Source: Limonium bicolor
Lineage: Eukaryota > Streptophyta > Magnoliopsida > Caryophyllales > Plumbaginaceae
Assembly (NCBI GenBank): GCA_023374045.1
Contig: CM041782.1
Coordinates: forward strand, 185,894,925-185,958,924
Direction of reading: 5' to 3'
Length of the DNA: 64,000 nucleotides
Positions 22,275 through 32,320 of this stretch are shown piece after piece (positions within the stretch are counted from its first letter, which is position 1; every line of letters starts with the position of its first letter). Below the pieces are notes generated by a model, which ran no database searches, had not been told where the DNA came from, and worked only from the letters and a program-made list of their open reading frames with translations. Both the position numbers and the translations under genes were made by a program.

Positions 22275-24098
22275 CTAATGGGCCACTCGCTCCGTGCTAA
22301 GGTATGGTCCTACATACTTCGGGCTAAGCTTGCCTTTCTGCCCAAATCTGAAGACTCCCTTCATTGGTGATACTCTAAGGAAGACTCGATCGCCTACTGC
22401 GAACTCGAGGTCTCTCCTCCGGACATCAGCATATGACTTCTGTCTGTCCTGGGCTGTCTTCATGTTCTTGCGTATTTGTACAATATCCTCTCCCATTTGG
22501 TCTAGGTACTTCGGCCCTAAGATGGTATTCTCACTGGCCTCGTCCCAACAAAGAGGTGTCCTACATGGCCTGCCGTATAATGCCTGGAAAGGTGGCATCT
22601 GAATGGATGCATGATAGTTGTTATTGTACGCAAACTCGATCAAGTGTAGACGGTCTATCCAGATTTCCTGGAAGTCTAAGGCACAAGCTCTAAGCATGTC
22701 CTTTAATGTCTGAATGTTTTGTTCACTCTGACCGTCTGTCTGTGGGTGGAAGGCGGTACTTAGCTTCAGCTTTGTATCCAATGCCTCCTGAACTTGTTGC
22801 CAAAATCTGGAGAGAATTCTGGAATCTCTATCTGACACAATCGACATAGGTACACTGTGGTGTCTAATGATCTCTTTCTGGAAGAGGTCCACCAACTTAA
22901 GGAATTTCCAAGTGTCCTTGATAGGAATAAACCTTGCTACCTTTGTCAGTCTGTCGACGATGACCCATATCATGTTTGCACCTCCTCTGGTCGGTGGAAG
23001 ACCGACCACGAAGTCCATGGATATATCTTCGAACTTCCAATATGGAATGGGCATCGGCTGTACTAACCCGCTAGGTCTCCGGTGCTCGAACTTTTCCTTC
23101 TGACAAGTCATACATCTTGCCACAAACTCCGCAACATCCTTTTTCATACCACTCCACAAGAAATGTAACTTTAGATCCTTGTACATCTTACATGACCCTG
23201 GATGTACGGATAAGGAAGAGCAATGAGCTTCCTGTAATATCTTCTCCTTCAGGTCGGGGCTGGACTTTGGAATGCACAACTGACCATTTAGTCTGATTAA
23301 CCCATCTTCACTCAGTACAAAATCATAGTTATGTCTCTCAAAAATACCGTCAGTCAACTGCTGCTTGATAGTCTGCATGTACTGGTCATTATCCTGAGCA
23401 CAACGTACTTCCTCGATAATACTGCTATCACTTGTCATAGCAAATAAGGAATGAGCTCTACGGCTTAGGGCGTCAACAACGACATTTGCCTTGCCCTCCT
23501 TGTACCTGAGGTCGATGTCATAGTCCTTTAGAAACTCGACCCATCGCCTCTGTCTCATGTTTAGCTCTTTCTGAGTGAATAGATGCTGAAGGCTCTTATG
23601 ATCGGAATAAACTGTAACTGTAACACCATACAAGTAGTGGTACCAGATTTTTAGTGCATACACTACTGCTCCCAATTCTAAATCATGTGTCGGGTAGTTC
23701 TCCTCATGTTTCTTTAGCTGACGTGATGCATAAGCGACAACCTTGCCATGCTGCATGAGTACACACCCTATCCCAGTGCCTGAGGCATCACAGTATACTT
23801 CAAACCGGTCGGTCCCCTCTGGAATGGTGAGTATGGGCGCCGACGTCAGTAGATCCTTCAGTGTCTGAAAGGAACGCTCGCAATCCTCGGTCCATACAAA
23901 TGGAACGTCCTTCTCCATCAGACTAGTCATTGGTTTCGCCAATTTGGAGAAGTCTGGGACAAATCTTCGGTAGTATCCAGCTAATCCCAAGAAGCTACGG
24001 ATATCTGCCACTGTCTTTGGTCTGGGCCAAGTCTTAACTCCCCCGATCTTTGCAGGGTCTACAGATATACCACTGGTAGATATCACTGTCTTTGGCAT
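22275..24098 (-). pseudogene. pol: G2 RT end, RNase H and integrase
   Basis: A 607-codon open stretch, the best-preserved part of G2. It starts in RT connection sequence ([16 protein letters not shown]). RNase H follows ([22 protein letters not shown]). The integrase zinc site has [12 protein letters not shown] and CMTC. The catalytic core has [15 protein letters not shown] and the Glu of [15 protein letters not shown]. It ends in the [11 protein letters not shown] region, where a frameshift gives a stop. The annotated ATG is not a real start: this is part of a longer polyprotein. Confidence 0.93.
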
Positions 24099-24999
24099 AT
24101 AATTGGTTCTCTCTCATGATCTGTAAAACTTGTCTCAGATGCACCTCGTGCTCGTCCTTAGTCTTGGAATGGACTAGGATGTCGTCAATGAAAACAACCA
24201 CTGATGAGTCTAACTGTTCTCTGAATAATCGGTTCAGGAGGTCCATAAATATAGCTGGGGCGTTCGATAAGCCAAATGGGATTACGGTGAACTCATAGTG
24301 CCCATAACGCGTTCGAAAAGCTGTCTTTTCTATATCCCCATCTGTTATTCGTATCTGATGGTATCCTCATCTAAGGTCAATCTTCGAGAAGACTGTAGCA
24401 CCTCTCAATTGGTCGAACAGGTCATCGATCCGTGGTAAAGGGTACTTATTCTTTACTGTTATTGCATTAACCTCCCGATAGTCAATGCAGAGTCGCATGC
24501 TACTGTCTTTCTTCTTTACAAACAGTACTGGTGCTCCCCATGGCGATGCACTCGGTCTGAGAAAACCCTTATCAAGCAGATCCTCTAGCTGGATCTTCAA
24601 TTCCTTCATCTCTGCTGGTGCCATTCGATAGGGCGCCTTGGCAATAGGCCCCATTCCTGGTATCAAATCGATGAAGAACTCAACATCTCGCTTGGGTGGC
24701 ATCCCTGGTAATTCTTCAGGAAACAGGTCAGAGAAATATGATACAACTGGTATGTCATACTTTGTCTGTTCTTCCTGCCTAATGTTCTGGACATAGCATA
24801 AGTAGACTGGTTGTCCCTTTCTCACCTTCTTCATCAAGGTTATAGCATATACTACCTTGAAAGTCGGCTCTCTATGAGTACTGGGATAGGAGACTGTCTT
24901 GCCCTTTGGGCTTTTCGGTAATAGTCTATGCTCTGCGCAATGTAGTCGCCCCTTATACTTCTGTAGCCAATCCATGCCAAGAATGATGTAGAAGCCCAA
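24034..24999 (-). pseudogene. G2 reverse transcriptase, broken
   Basis: 24367-24999 carries [14 protein letters not shown], the linker to RT and the fingers/palm motif ([19 protein letters not shown]). A TGA at about 24367-24369 interrupts the frame just before the GYHQIRI segment. The catalytic FIDD is at 24181-24192. Near 24100 the frame jumps into 22275-24098 with the usual segment between palm and connection (the LGH region) missing, which I read as a deletion of roughly 50 bp. Confidence 0.9.
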
Positions 25000-25032
25000 A
25001 TTATCAAGCTCAATCAGGTCTGCATGAAAATC

Positions 25033-25323
25033 TTAAGTCATGATATTAATCTTAAGTCCTGCGGGAAGTTTTGAGCACCTCACTCTCTCCTTCGTCAGTA
25101 GTGTGACTAGGAAATCAGAGAGAGGCTCAGAGGTTGTCTCTAACTTCCTTCCCAAGGCAGAGGATATGAATGAATGAGACGCCCCTGAATCGAATAATAT
25201 GGATGCACTCACGCCATTTACAGTGAAGGTTCCCATGATGACATTCCCCTTATCCTTGGCCTCGGTCTTGTGCAACACATTCAGAACAACTCCTTCATTG
25301 GACTCATGGCCTAGGGTTAACAA
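25033..25323 (-). pseudogene. G2 aspartic protease
   Basis: The retropepsin-like active site SILFDSGASHSFIS is intact, and the frame runs on toward the [23 protein letters not shown] region after an in-frame TAA near 25034. The protease is directly downstream of the AlkB insert; in a normal element it would follow the zinc knuckles with a short linker. Confidence 0.9.
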
Positions 25324-25416
25324 TTCGTAGATAGTGAGGTTGGGGTGTATGTCTCAAAGGAATTAAAACGCCATTTATTAATCCAATGATTCTTACATAC
25401 AATCTCTATAATTACA

Positions 25417-26065
25417 TCAATACTGTCTAAACGTCAAATTTAACCGTCCGGGTTTTAGATGGGTAGTGTTCACTAAGGTCGATGGGGCAGTATTCAACTT
25501 AATGCCCTTAATCCCATGGTGCACTAGTTTGGATTCTCCACCAAATAAAACAGTCCCCTGACTTCAAAACAATCTTGCTCGCTTGTCCATCCTCTTCTGG
25601 TCACCGTATAGAAATTCGGCATCATCCCCAATGGAGAATGATACAACAGGTATCCCCTTGGTAATTGACTCGGACGTCTCATCTCGGTCTTGGTGTAACC
25701 CAGGTTTTCCCCCTTTCTCAAAGAAATTCACAATGCAAATGTCGGCTTTCATGTCTGGTATGGGGTTTGTTTCTAATTGTGTGCAATCTTGACCGCTTCT
25801 GTCACCAAGGTTTGAAAAATGTGGGTATCCTAGGCACTCGTGCTCCATACCTTTCTTACCCTCCATAAACCTAGTTTGTGGATCCCAATCCTTACCCATG
25901 ACATCATTATAATTAAGTTTGGACCCGTTTCTAGTATCCTGGAGTGTAAAATCCTCCAAGTCCTATTCCAAAGTTCTACATTCATTTACAATGGCTATTG
26001 TTCATCTAGGGTTAGGTATTGCTTGAGTAGGATCATGCCGGGTCGAAGTACTTGGCATTCTTCCT
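25417..26065 (-). pseudogene. Captured AlkB-type 2-oxoglutarate/Fe(II) dioxygenase, decayed
   Basis: The minus strand shows AlkB family landmarks in the right order. VLRPGMILLKQYLTLDEQ is an N-terminal segment (26045-26005). ADICIVNFF leads to the metal motif GLHQDRDE (HXD at 25695-25687). VVSFSIGDDAEFLYGDQ is followed by GGESKLVHHGI, carrying the third metal ligand His (25518-25516). RLNLTFRQY ends the protein (2OG-binding R-x5-R, Arg codons 25446-25444 and 25428-25426), then TGA at 25419-25417. AlkB enzymes remove alkyl groups from DNA or RNA bases. The layout is closest to plant ALKBH1-like proteins as I recall them. Several frameshifts and stops split it over all three frames, so this copy cannot work. 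It reads through without intron-like gaps, suggesting capture from an mRNA. It has the same strand as gag-pol and sits between zinc knuckles and protease. Confidence 0.88.
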
Positions 26066-26254
26066 CTGGATATTCCCGACCTTCGCTCAAGGTTCAGGTG
26101 ATCTCGGTCTCATAGGTAAGGGTAACAAATGTCAAAGTATCCTATTAGTGTGAAAGGTTCCTAAGTAGGTCTCTCTAAATTTTGATTCGCACTAAACACA
26201 TACAAGTTTCATCGCTTGATAACTGTAAACACATTCATGCTTCATGTTTTTGGT

Positions 26255-26650
26255 TTAAGTCTTAGGCTTACCGGTATCGTGTTGAGTGCTAGTCTCAGCG
26301 CCCGAAGCTCTCGCTGAGTAAAGGGTGTTTCGGCCCGGAACAACCTCCTTGCCCTTATGTTGTGCAGCTGCAGATGGTTGTCCCGTCAGACCTCTAGTGT
26401 AGGTGTTGTTCTGAGGCGCCTGACCTCCTCGTGGTCCTCCTAACTCTATAGCTGGGGTTCTTGATGAGTCTCTGTGCCCCTTGTACACCTGACTTCTGGG
26501 GTTGGAGAAGCACTCGTATTCTCGGTGGTCCTCCTTCTTGCAGTAACAACATTCCACCTTTCTCCCTGAGCAGTCTACGCCAGGGTGGCCGTTTCCACAG
26601 TGCTTGCAGTAGTAATGGCGCTGTGGTGGCTTTGTGCCTATTGTTACACA
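26255..26650 (-). pseudogene. G2 gag zinc knuckles
   Basis: Two knuckles are visible: CKHCGNGHPGVDC (CX2CX3HX4C) and, after the next basic residues, CCYCKKEDHREYEC (CX2CX4HX4C). A low-complexity Gln/Gly/Thr-rich tail follows to GKPKT and a stop. A short unexplained insertion of about 60 bp with stops lies upstream (26650-26720), before gag sequence resumes toward the solo LTR boundary at 26803. 26066-26254, between this tail and AlkB, has no recognised coding content and may be 5' untranslated sequence of the captured transcript. Confidence 0.85.
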
Positions 26651-28963
26651 TCATGGTTTAGTAAAGGTACAACTAATAATCATTTTGGTTAAGCGAAAGA
26701 TGGGTATCCATATCCTTGGGTGGTGCAGACCTAAGCAGCTGGGCATTAATAGTTGGGCCGGTCAGACGAGGGACCTGCTCCTTCGCCTTCTGACCTTGGT
26801 AGTTGAAATACCCTAAACCTAATTCGGGTGATTAAATTACTCTAATATGATATTTAAGGGCCTATTAGTGCCTAAAGAATTTGGTAAAGAAAATAAATCC
26901 AAAAGAAAAGAGAAAAACGCTTAAAAAGTGAAAAACACTAAATTGAGCGTTATGAGACCGTAGGAGGAATCGAGCTCGACAAGGGTCATAGATGAATTTA
27001 AAAGGCTTAAAATGCATAAATAATATATGGGAACAATTCCCGAAGAAAACGGATCCAAATAATGTATTAAAACGCTAATAAAGCTTTAGCGCACGTTTTT
27101 TTGAGAAAACCCGAAAACGTGACTTTAAGTGGTCAAACGAACCCGTCAAAATTATAGTTCATCAAATAACTATAAATAAACATTAAGGGAAGCTTAAGAG
27201 CCATTAAAACTAAAGAAACGAGAAAATTCCGGAAAACGGGCCCGGTTAGTGAATAGTGCTAAACCGGGTAAATAAACAAGCGTTTTCTATAAAAAAAAAA
27301 AAAGAAAACGCTCCAGCTTGTATAATATGTGGGGCCGGTTTTTAATAAATAATCAGCCCTCTCACACTCTTGACTAGTTAGCTAATTAATTAAGTCAAAA
27401 GAGCAAAAAGTAAAAAAGGGTACAAGTACACCCTTTTCTCTCTCTCTCCTCCTTATTTTTCTTTTCCTCTTTTCTTTCCTCCTTTTCCACCTTCCTTGCG
27501 ATTTCTCCCCTCTCCCTCTGGTGCAGCCGATTTTGAATCTCTCTTCCCCTCCTTCCATGGCTTCTCTTCATTCTCCTTCATGCCCAAGCTTTGATAAAGC
27601 TCCAAATCAAAAACACATTACATATTTGAACTCCTCTCATCATTCTCTACACTTCTCTCTTTTCAAAATCCAAAAATGAAGAAGTTCATCTCCATGCGTT
27701 TTCCCCATTTGAAGAGAAAATAGCATCAATGGGTAGCATGGAGCCTTCTCTCTCCTAAGGTAAAAAGATTCATGAAAAACTCATTCTTTCTCCATCTTGT
27801 AGAGCTGGCCGATTTTGCCCTCTCTCACACCATGTTTTCTTCTTGATTTTGAGCTTCAATTCAACCCTCCAATGGTGGTGGAGCTTCCCCTTTGATTCAT
27901 GGGTGAAAGCCCCTCTTAAAAAGCTCCAAAAGATAAACCCTAACTACGGTGTTTCAAGTCTTTCATTGAATTAGTGTGTTCCCAAGGGTTTAGAATTTTA
28001 ATTATGTTGAATTTTGTGTTCCTTGGGTGTTGGCATGGAGTTGGGAAACTCCATTGCCATTTGACCGATTTTGATCAAGAAGGAGAGATGGAGGAGATTA
28101 GAAAAGAAAAGGGGAATTTGTGAGCTTAAGGTAAGAAACTCACCTTAATGCTTATTTTGATTATTTTAGAACTTGGGATGGGTAATTAAAGAAATGAAAC
28201 CAAAAACTTGTGTTAGTAATGTGTTTGGATGATATGAGAGATAATTGTGAAATTGTGCAAGTAAAGGCCTAAGTGCCATTGTATTTGAGATTTGGAGCTA
28301 TATTGTTAATGTGGTGAACTTTTGGTTGAGGTTATGTGCTGGTATGACCATTGTAAGGGTGTGGCTAGTTTAGGATTAAAAATGGTGAAAAGATGTGTTT
28401 GGACATGTAAGGTTTATGGGGAGGTCATGGCAAAATTTTGGTAGAAAAACAAGTGTTTAAAGATGACTTAGTGAATTGGGGAAACCTAAGTGTTTGTAGC
28501 GTTGTTTAGAGTTGAGTGATAGCCTTGAAATGGCATTTGGAGAATTAGAGGGAAGGAGGTAAAATTCTGTAGCAAATAGGTATTGAAATGCTTTGGAAAA
28601 ACTAGAAAAGAGCAAGTGTGCAACACTTAGGAAATGAGAGTTGGACTTGGGTTTTAGAAGTGCATTTATGTAGGAATGATTTGTAATGGCCATTGATGGA
28701 TTTGGTGAGGTTGGTAGGAGGTAAAAACAAGCAAGAAGAAGTTAGAAATGCAAAAGAGTGCAAAATGCAAAATGTGAGAATTTGGGTTTGTTGAATTTGA
28801 GCAAGAATTGGGTGGTGGATTAAACCAAGGATTTGGAGTGGTTTAAAGCATGTTTTAGGGTGATTAATTATGTAGAAAACTTGTGGAAAGATTAGGGAAA
28901 GTTTGAGTGTGGTTTAAGGGTGGATTTGGGGCTTAAAAAGTACCTTAATAGAAGTTTTTAGCA

Positions 28964-29144
28964 GGGTCCGGGACTTAGGATATGTACCCAGTCCCGGACC
29001 GCTTCGAAAAATAGGTCGAGAGTTCACCCAGGCATTGGTCTGGGACCTAGGTCCAGGACCAAGTCCCGGACCACAAGCAAAAATAGGCCGAGAGTAAGTT
29101 TCTACATTGGTCCGGGACCTTGGGTCCGGACCAGGTCCTGGACC
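28964..29144 (+). repeat. 72-bp tandem hairpin array in solo LTR
   Basis: Three units, each a 36-bp GC-rich inverted repeat opening GGTCCGGGAC or GGTCTGGGAC and closing with GGACC, separated by two 36-bp A-rich spacers with a shared core (AAAAATAGG-CGAGAGT). The period is exactly 72 bp. At the equivalent LTR position LARD-A carries a different motif (GGGTCGGTCC). Confidence 0.85.
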
Positions 29145-30690
29145 ACCCCCAGAATTCACCAGAGAGTGCTTTTAAGGGTTTTAAAATGGGGGTTTGGATG
29201 GTATTGGTTTTAGATGATGTTTAGGAGTTTTTTGGTGACCTTTAAAGGTCCTAAGAAGTATAAACCTGTATTGGAAGTGAGTGAGTAAGTTAAAGAATTG
29301 AGTGCACTAAGTTAAACCGAAAAAACGGGATAACGTAGGGGTAAGTACGGGAGTAGCAATTATGCACCTACCGTAACGCTTTAATATTAATTGAACCATT
29401 TGACATGTAACTAGTGGTTCAAGAGTAAGACACGAGGAACGAGTGTGAACCGAGGAACGTGGGAACACCCGGTGAAGTTAACCCCGGTGAAAGGTATGAT
29501 TTCCTCATGCTCTGTATCCTAACTTGGTTACCCCGATTTGTGTGCTTACTTGATTGTGTGATCACCTAACAATATAAATGCACGAATCAGATTGTGTGCA
29601 CTTAATAGTGCTTGTATTGTATTGTTGTTTGTTGGATTGAATTTAAACTAAGTTTGTATAATTCATGAAATGGATGAATGGTGAATGAGTTACTAGCATG
29701 TGATTGTGTGTTGTAGTGCGACTCATAGTTGAGTCTTGTTTGACTAGAGACTCAAAGAAAGAGTCATGATGTGAAATAACGAAAGCGAGGTAACCCACGA
29801 AAACCATCGATTAATGGACAACGATAAAACAAACTTAAGAAATCACTCGAAATGAGAACAAGCGACACACGAGACTAGAGAACGTCCTTAATATGGATAG
29901 CTGACCTCCTATGCAAGGATGTGACTCAATGTTAGAAAACGAACATAGTTCCTAAGTAACGGAAGTGTAGGGGCGACCCTTAAATCGGTAAATACAACAA
30001 AATGGGAAAACCTCCTAGGTTGAAGGATAGCATCGGGAGAGATGCGGCTGACCGATATCTATATATGTATTTATATATGAGTATCTACTGTTACTAACCC
30101 GAGAGTTGGGTTAGGGGGATTGTGAGTCACGCGTGCAAGGAAGAGGAAACAACAGAGCACTTGTTTCCGAATCCGTGGTCGAACTCCCTTGTTACCGGGC
30201 CGTGTGCCACATAGTGGTGCCCGACTGGAGTAAGACTAGCAGAGCTTACCCGTCTAAAGAGGTAAGTTGGGTATTATGGGATAGGAAAGGGGAACATGAG
30301 AGAATGTTTCTTATCCCGTATTGAGATTATAAAAGCCCGGTGGTGGACCTATATATGTCTCTGCCCGGAGGCCTTTGAGGCTTAACCTAAAATTATTCAA
30401 GAGTAGAATAATTAAGAAAACTAGATCGGGTCCAAGAGTGTCTAAAGATCTACGACAAGTAAACTACCCGGTTGGGATGGAAAGTTGGTGATTAACGAGA
30501 ATGAAACTCACTTGAGATACGGTCTCTCAAGGTTTAAGAATAAGGTAAACGAGTTTACCAAGCCGGATGTGATATCTGTGTGGATTGTATTTCTTGGTTG
30601 TATATCTTGAATGTGTGCATGATAATTGCATAGTTATTTAGCATGATTGTTTGAAATAAAATGAATTGCATGCTCTCGACCAAATAGTCG

Positions 30691-30780
30691 GCGTACCGTC
30701 GCTAGTACACGGGGTATGCGGAAGTCATATGCAGCAATTTTGCTGAGCCCCTTGGGGCACTGTTTTTATTTTCCCGGTAC
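30691..30780 (+). ncRNA. Three-hairpin LTR module, solo LTR copy
   Basis: H1 pairs GCGTACC with GGTATGC (30691-30719; loop contains GCTAG). H2 is 30732-30745 (CAGCAA-TT-TTGCTG). H3 is 30747-30758 (GCCCC-TT-GGGGC). Then an oligo-T run and GGTAC. Stems differ from LARD-B but pair perfectly in H2 and H3. Confidence 0.6.
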
Positions 30781-31206
30781 AACAAAGTCGTCAACCGCTC
30801 GAGAGTAGGATGGGGTTGCTATTGATATGGGTAGTTGTTTAAGAAATTGTAATTGTGTACTGTGGAATGGTAAGACCGAAAGGTCATGGATAGACTTGGG
30901 AATTGTAGACACTCGGAATAGTATGGAATGGATATGGTATTTGTATATTATGTAATTGAAGTTGTATTTTCTTTGAGTATTGATCAAGGAATGGATTGTA
31001 TAGTTTGGTTTGTAGTACTCGGTATATAAGACCCATCAGACCGATATTGTAATTGTTGCTGTTTGAGTTTAGATTGGCCTTGTTAGTCACGTGGGTGACT
31101 AACGGCATTGTTTCACCCCCGGTTGTATTGAAATTTCCGCTGCTGGTGTATTGGTAATGGAGACCGGTTAGGAGTTAATTGTATGATTACCGGTAGGGGT
31201 GTTACA

Positions 31207-31704
31207 GTAGTCCTTCCGCTCTTTCTTCCTGTCGAAGAATTTCCTGCTAAAAGTTTTAGGGTTAGTGACCATTTTTAAGTATAAGTGGATAATGGCAACT
31301 CATTCTCAAATACAGGTTTCTTACTTTCCCCGCTTGCTGTAACCGCCAGAAGTCGCTCCCCCATCCTCTCCCTCAGAATTCTTTCTCTTTTTCCCTTGGG
31401 CCTCTTCCCTGGACTGAAGCATCAGCTCGGTTGCCGACGCGGCATCATAGCATTCCTGTATGGAAGCAAAGCGTATGGCTCCCATGAAGCCCTGGATAGG
31501 ATACTGCAAACCTCCTCCAAACTTCTGGATTTTTATTGTGTCGGAGTAGTCGACCCCTGGTATGTAGTCCAGTAGACTGATGAATCGGGCATAGTATTCA
31601 TCAACTGTCTGATTCCCCTGAATCAGAGTCTCGAATTCTTGTCTCTTCCTCTGCTTTAGGTGCTCGGGGTAATACTTGCCCCGTAGCACCTCCACGAATG
31701 TTGT
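31207..31704 (-). pseudogene. G2 gag, middle part
   Basis: Continues the Gag domain in the same frame after a TAG at 31705-31707: VEVLRGKYYPEHLKQRKRQEF and the QTVDEYYARFISL segment, both standard for plant gypsy Gag. The open frame ends near 31321. Further gag-like basic sequence (FFDRKKERKDY) reaches the solo LTR target site at 31207-31211 and continues at 26803. Confidence 0.88.
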
Positions 31705-32097
31705 CTAGTCAAATCCCGGTGTGGCTCGATGGTGGTCCTCGACCGACCGCCACCATATGTCTGGAGCATCTTTCAGGTTATAAGCTACAATGTCAACCTT
31801 CTGATCTTCAGGAACTCTAACAGCCTTGAATGCCTTCTGATGCTCCACAATAAATTTCTCTAGCAAGGCGGGGTCTGGTTCCCCCGAATATGTTGGTACT
31901 CTAGCGTCTGCTACGCTCTTCAGCCAGTTAGTCTTCCTGGGCTGTGGCGGGTGGGGTATGGCTCCCGCAAACTGAGTCCCTAGCTGTGCGGCAAAGGCAG
32001 CCATGACCTCTGCTAGGCCTGGTATCTCTGGGATGTCTGCTGGTGTCTCTCCACCACGCCCACTGCTGCCTTCACGTGGTCTACCACTTCTCGACAT
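31705..32097 (-). pseudogene. gag: G2 gag, N-terminal part
   Basis: ATG at 32097, about 207 nt after the PBS. It starts MSRSGRPREGSSGRGGE and carries the Gag domain start with YSGEPDPALLEKFI and APDIWWRSVEDHH. A TAG (31705-31707) ends it where the family usually has an aromatic residue, and the frame continues beyond. The protein would form the particle shell. Confidence 0.88.
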
Positions 32098-32288
32098 CTA
32101 CAGGATGGTATGTTATTATTACTACTCGGTACTATACCGTGTTACAATCTCAATCATGAATGTGCAAGAAAGACAAATTACTAGCAAAAGATATTCCTAA
32201 AAGTTTCCTTCTAAGTCACGAATCCTCACAGACGTTTCCCGTATCCCAAAATTCCTATGCTCACTGTTCTTGACTCAGTATCCTGTCA

Positions 32289-32315
32289 TCAGAGCGGAGT
32301 TCCGCTCTGATACCA
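32289..32315 (-). promoter_or_regulatory. G2 primer-binding site inside a hairpin
   Basis: The minus strand reads TGGTATCAGAGC (32315-32304), five bases after the LTR edge. TCAGAGCGGA and TCCGCTCTGA (32289-32298, 32301-32310) form a perfect 10-bp stem with a 2-nt loop that covers the 3' half of the PBS. Confidence 0.9.
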
Positions 32316-32320
32316 CTTTT

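Larger units (their letters stand above)
26804..31206 (+). mobile_element. Solo LTR of the LARD family (4403 bp)
   Basis: Starts TGAAATACCC and ends GGGGTGTTACA, the LARD LTR termini. It is flanked by identical 5-bp duplications GTAGT (26799-26803 and 31207-31211). The start matches the LARD-A LTR closely (shared ATTAAATTACTCTAATATGA). With no internal region and a perfect duplication, it is the product of LTR-LTR recombination. It interrupts G2 gag. It contains a CT-rich tract near 27430-27490, the 72-bp hairpin array at 28964-29144 and the three-hairpin module at 30691-30780. No coding potential is recognised. Confidence 0.95.

Noticed and set aside
25564..25959. Intact host AlkB gene
   Set aside because: Motifs fall in different frames with stops and frameshifts between them, and the segment lies within a retrotransposon polyprotein region.
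28964..29144. CRISPR-like array (regular repeats and spacers)
   Set aside because: Spacers are related to each other, the repeats are imperfect and self-complementary, and the context is a plant LTR.
28914..29159. Pro/Gly-rich 81-codon minus-strand frame
   Set aside because: Product of the 72-bp hairpin array read on the strand opposite to the element; open only because the period is divisible by three.
30747..30780. Bacterial-type terminator (GC hairpin then T-run)
   Set aside because: The context is plant nuclear retrotransposon DNA; the hairpin is one of three in a conserved block, so a rho-independent terminator is not a sensible call.
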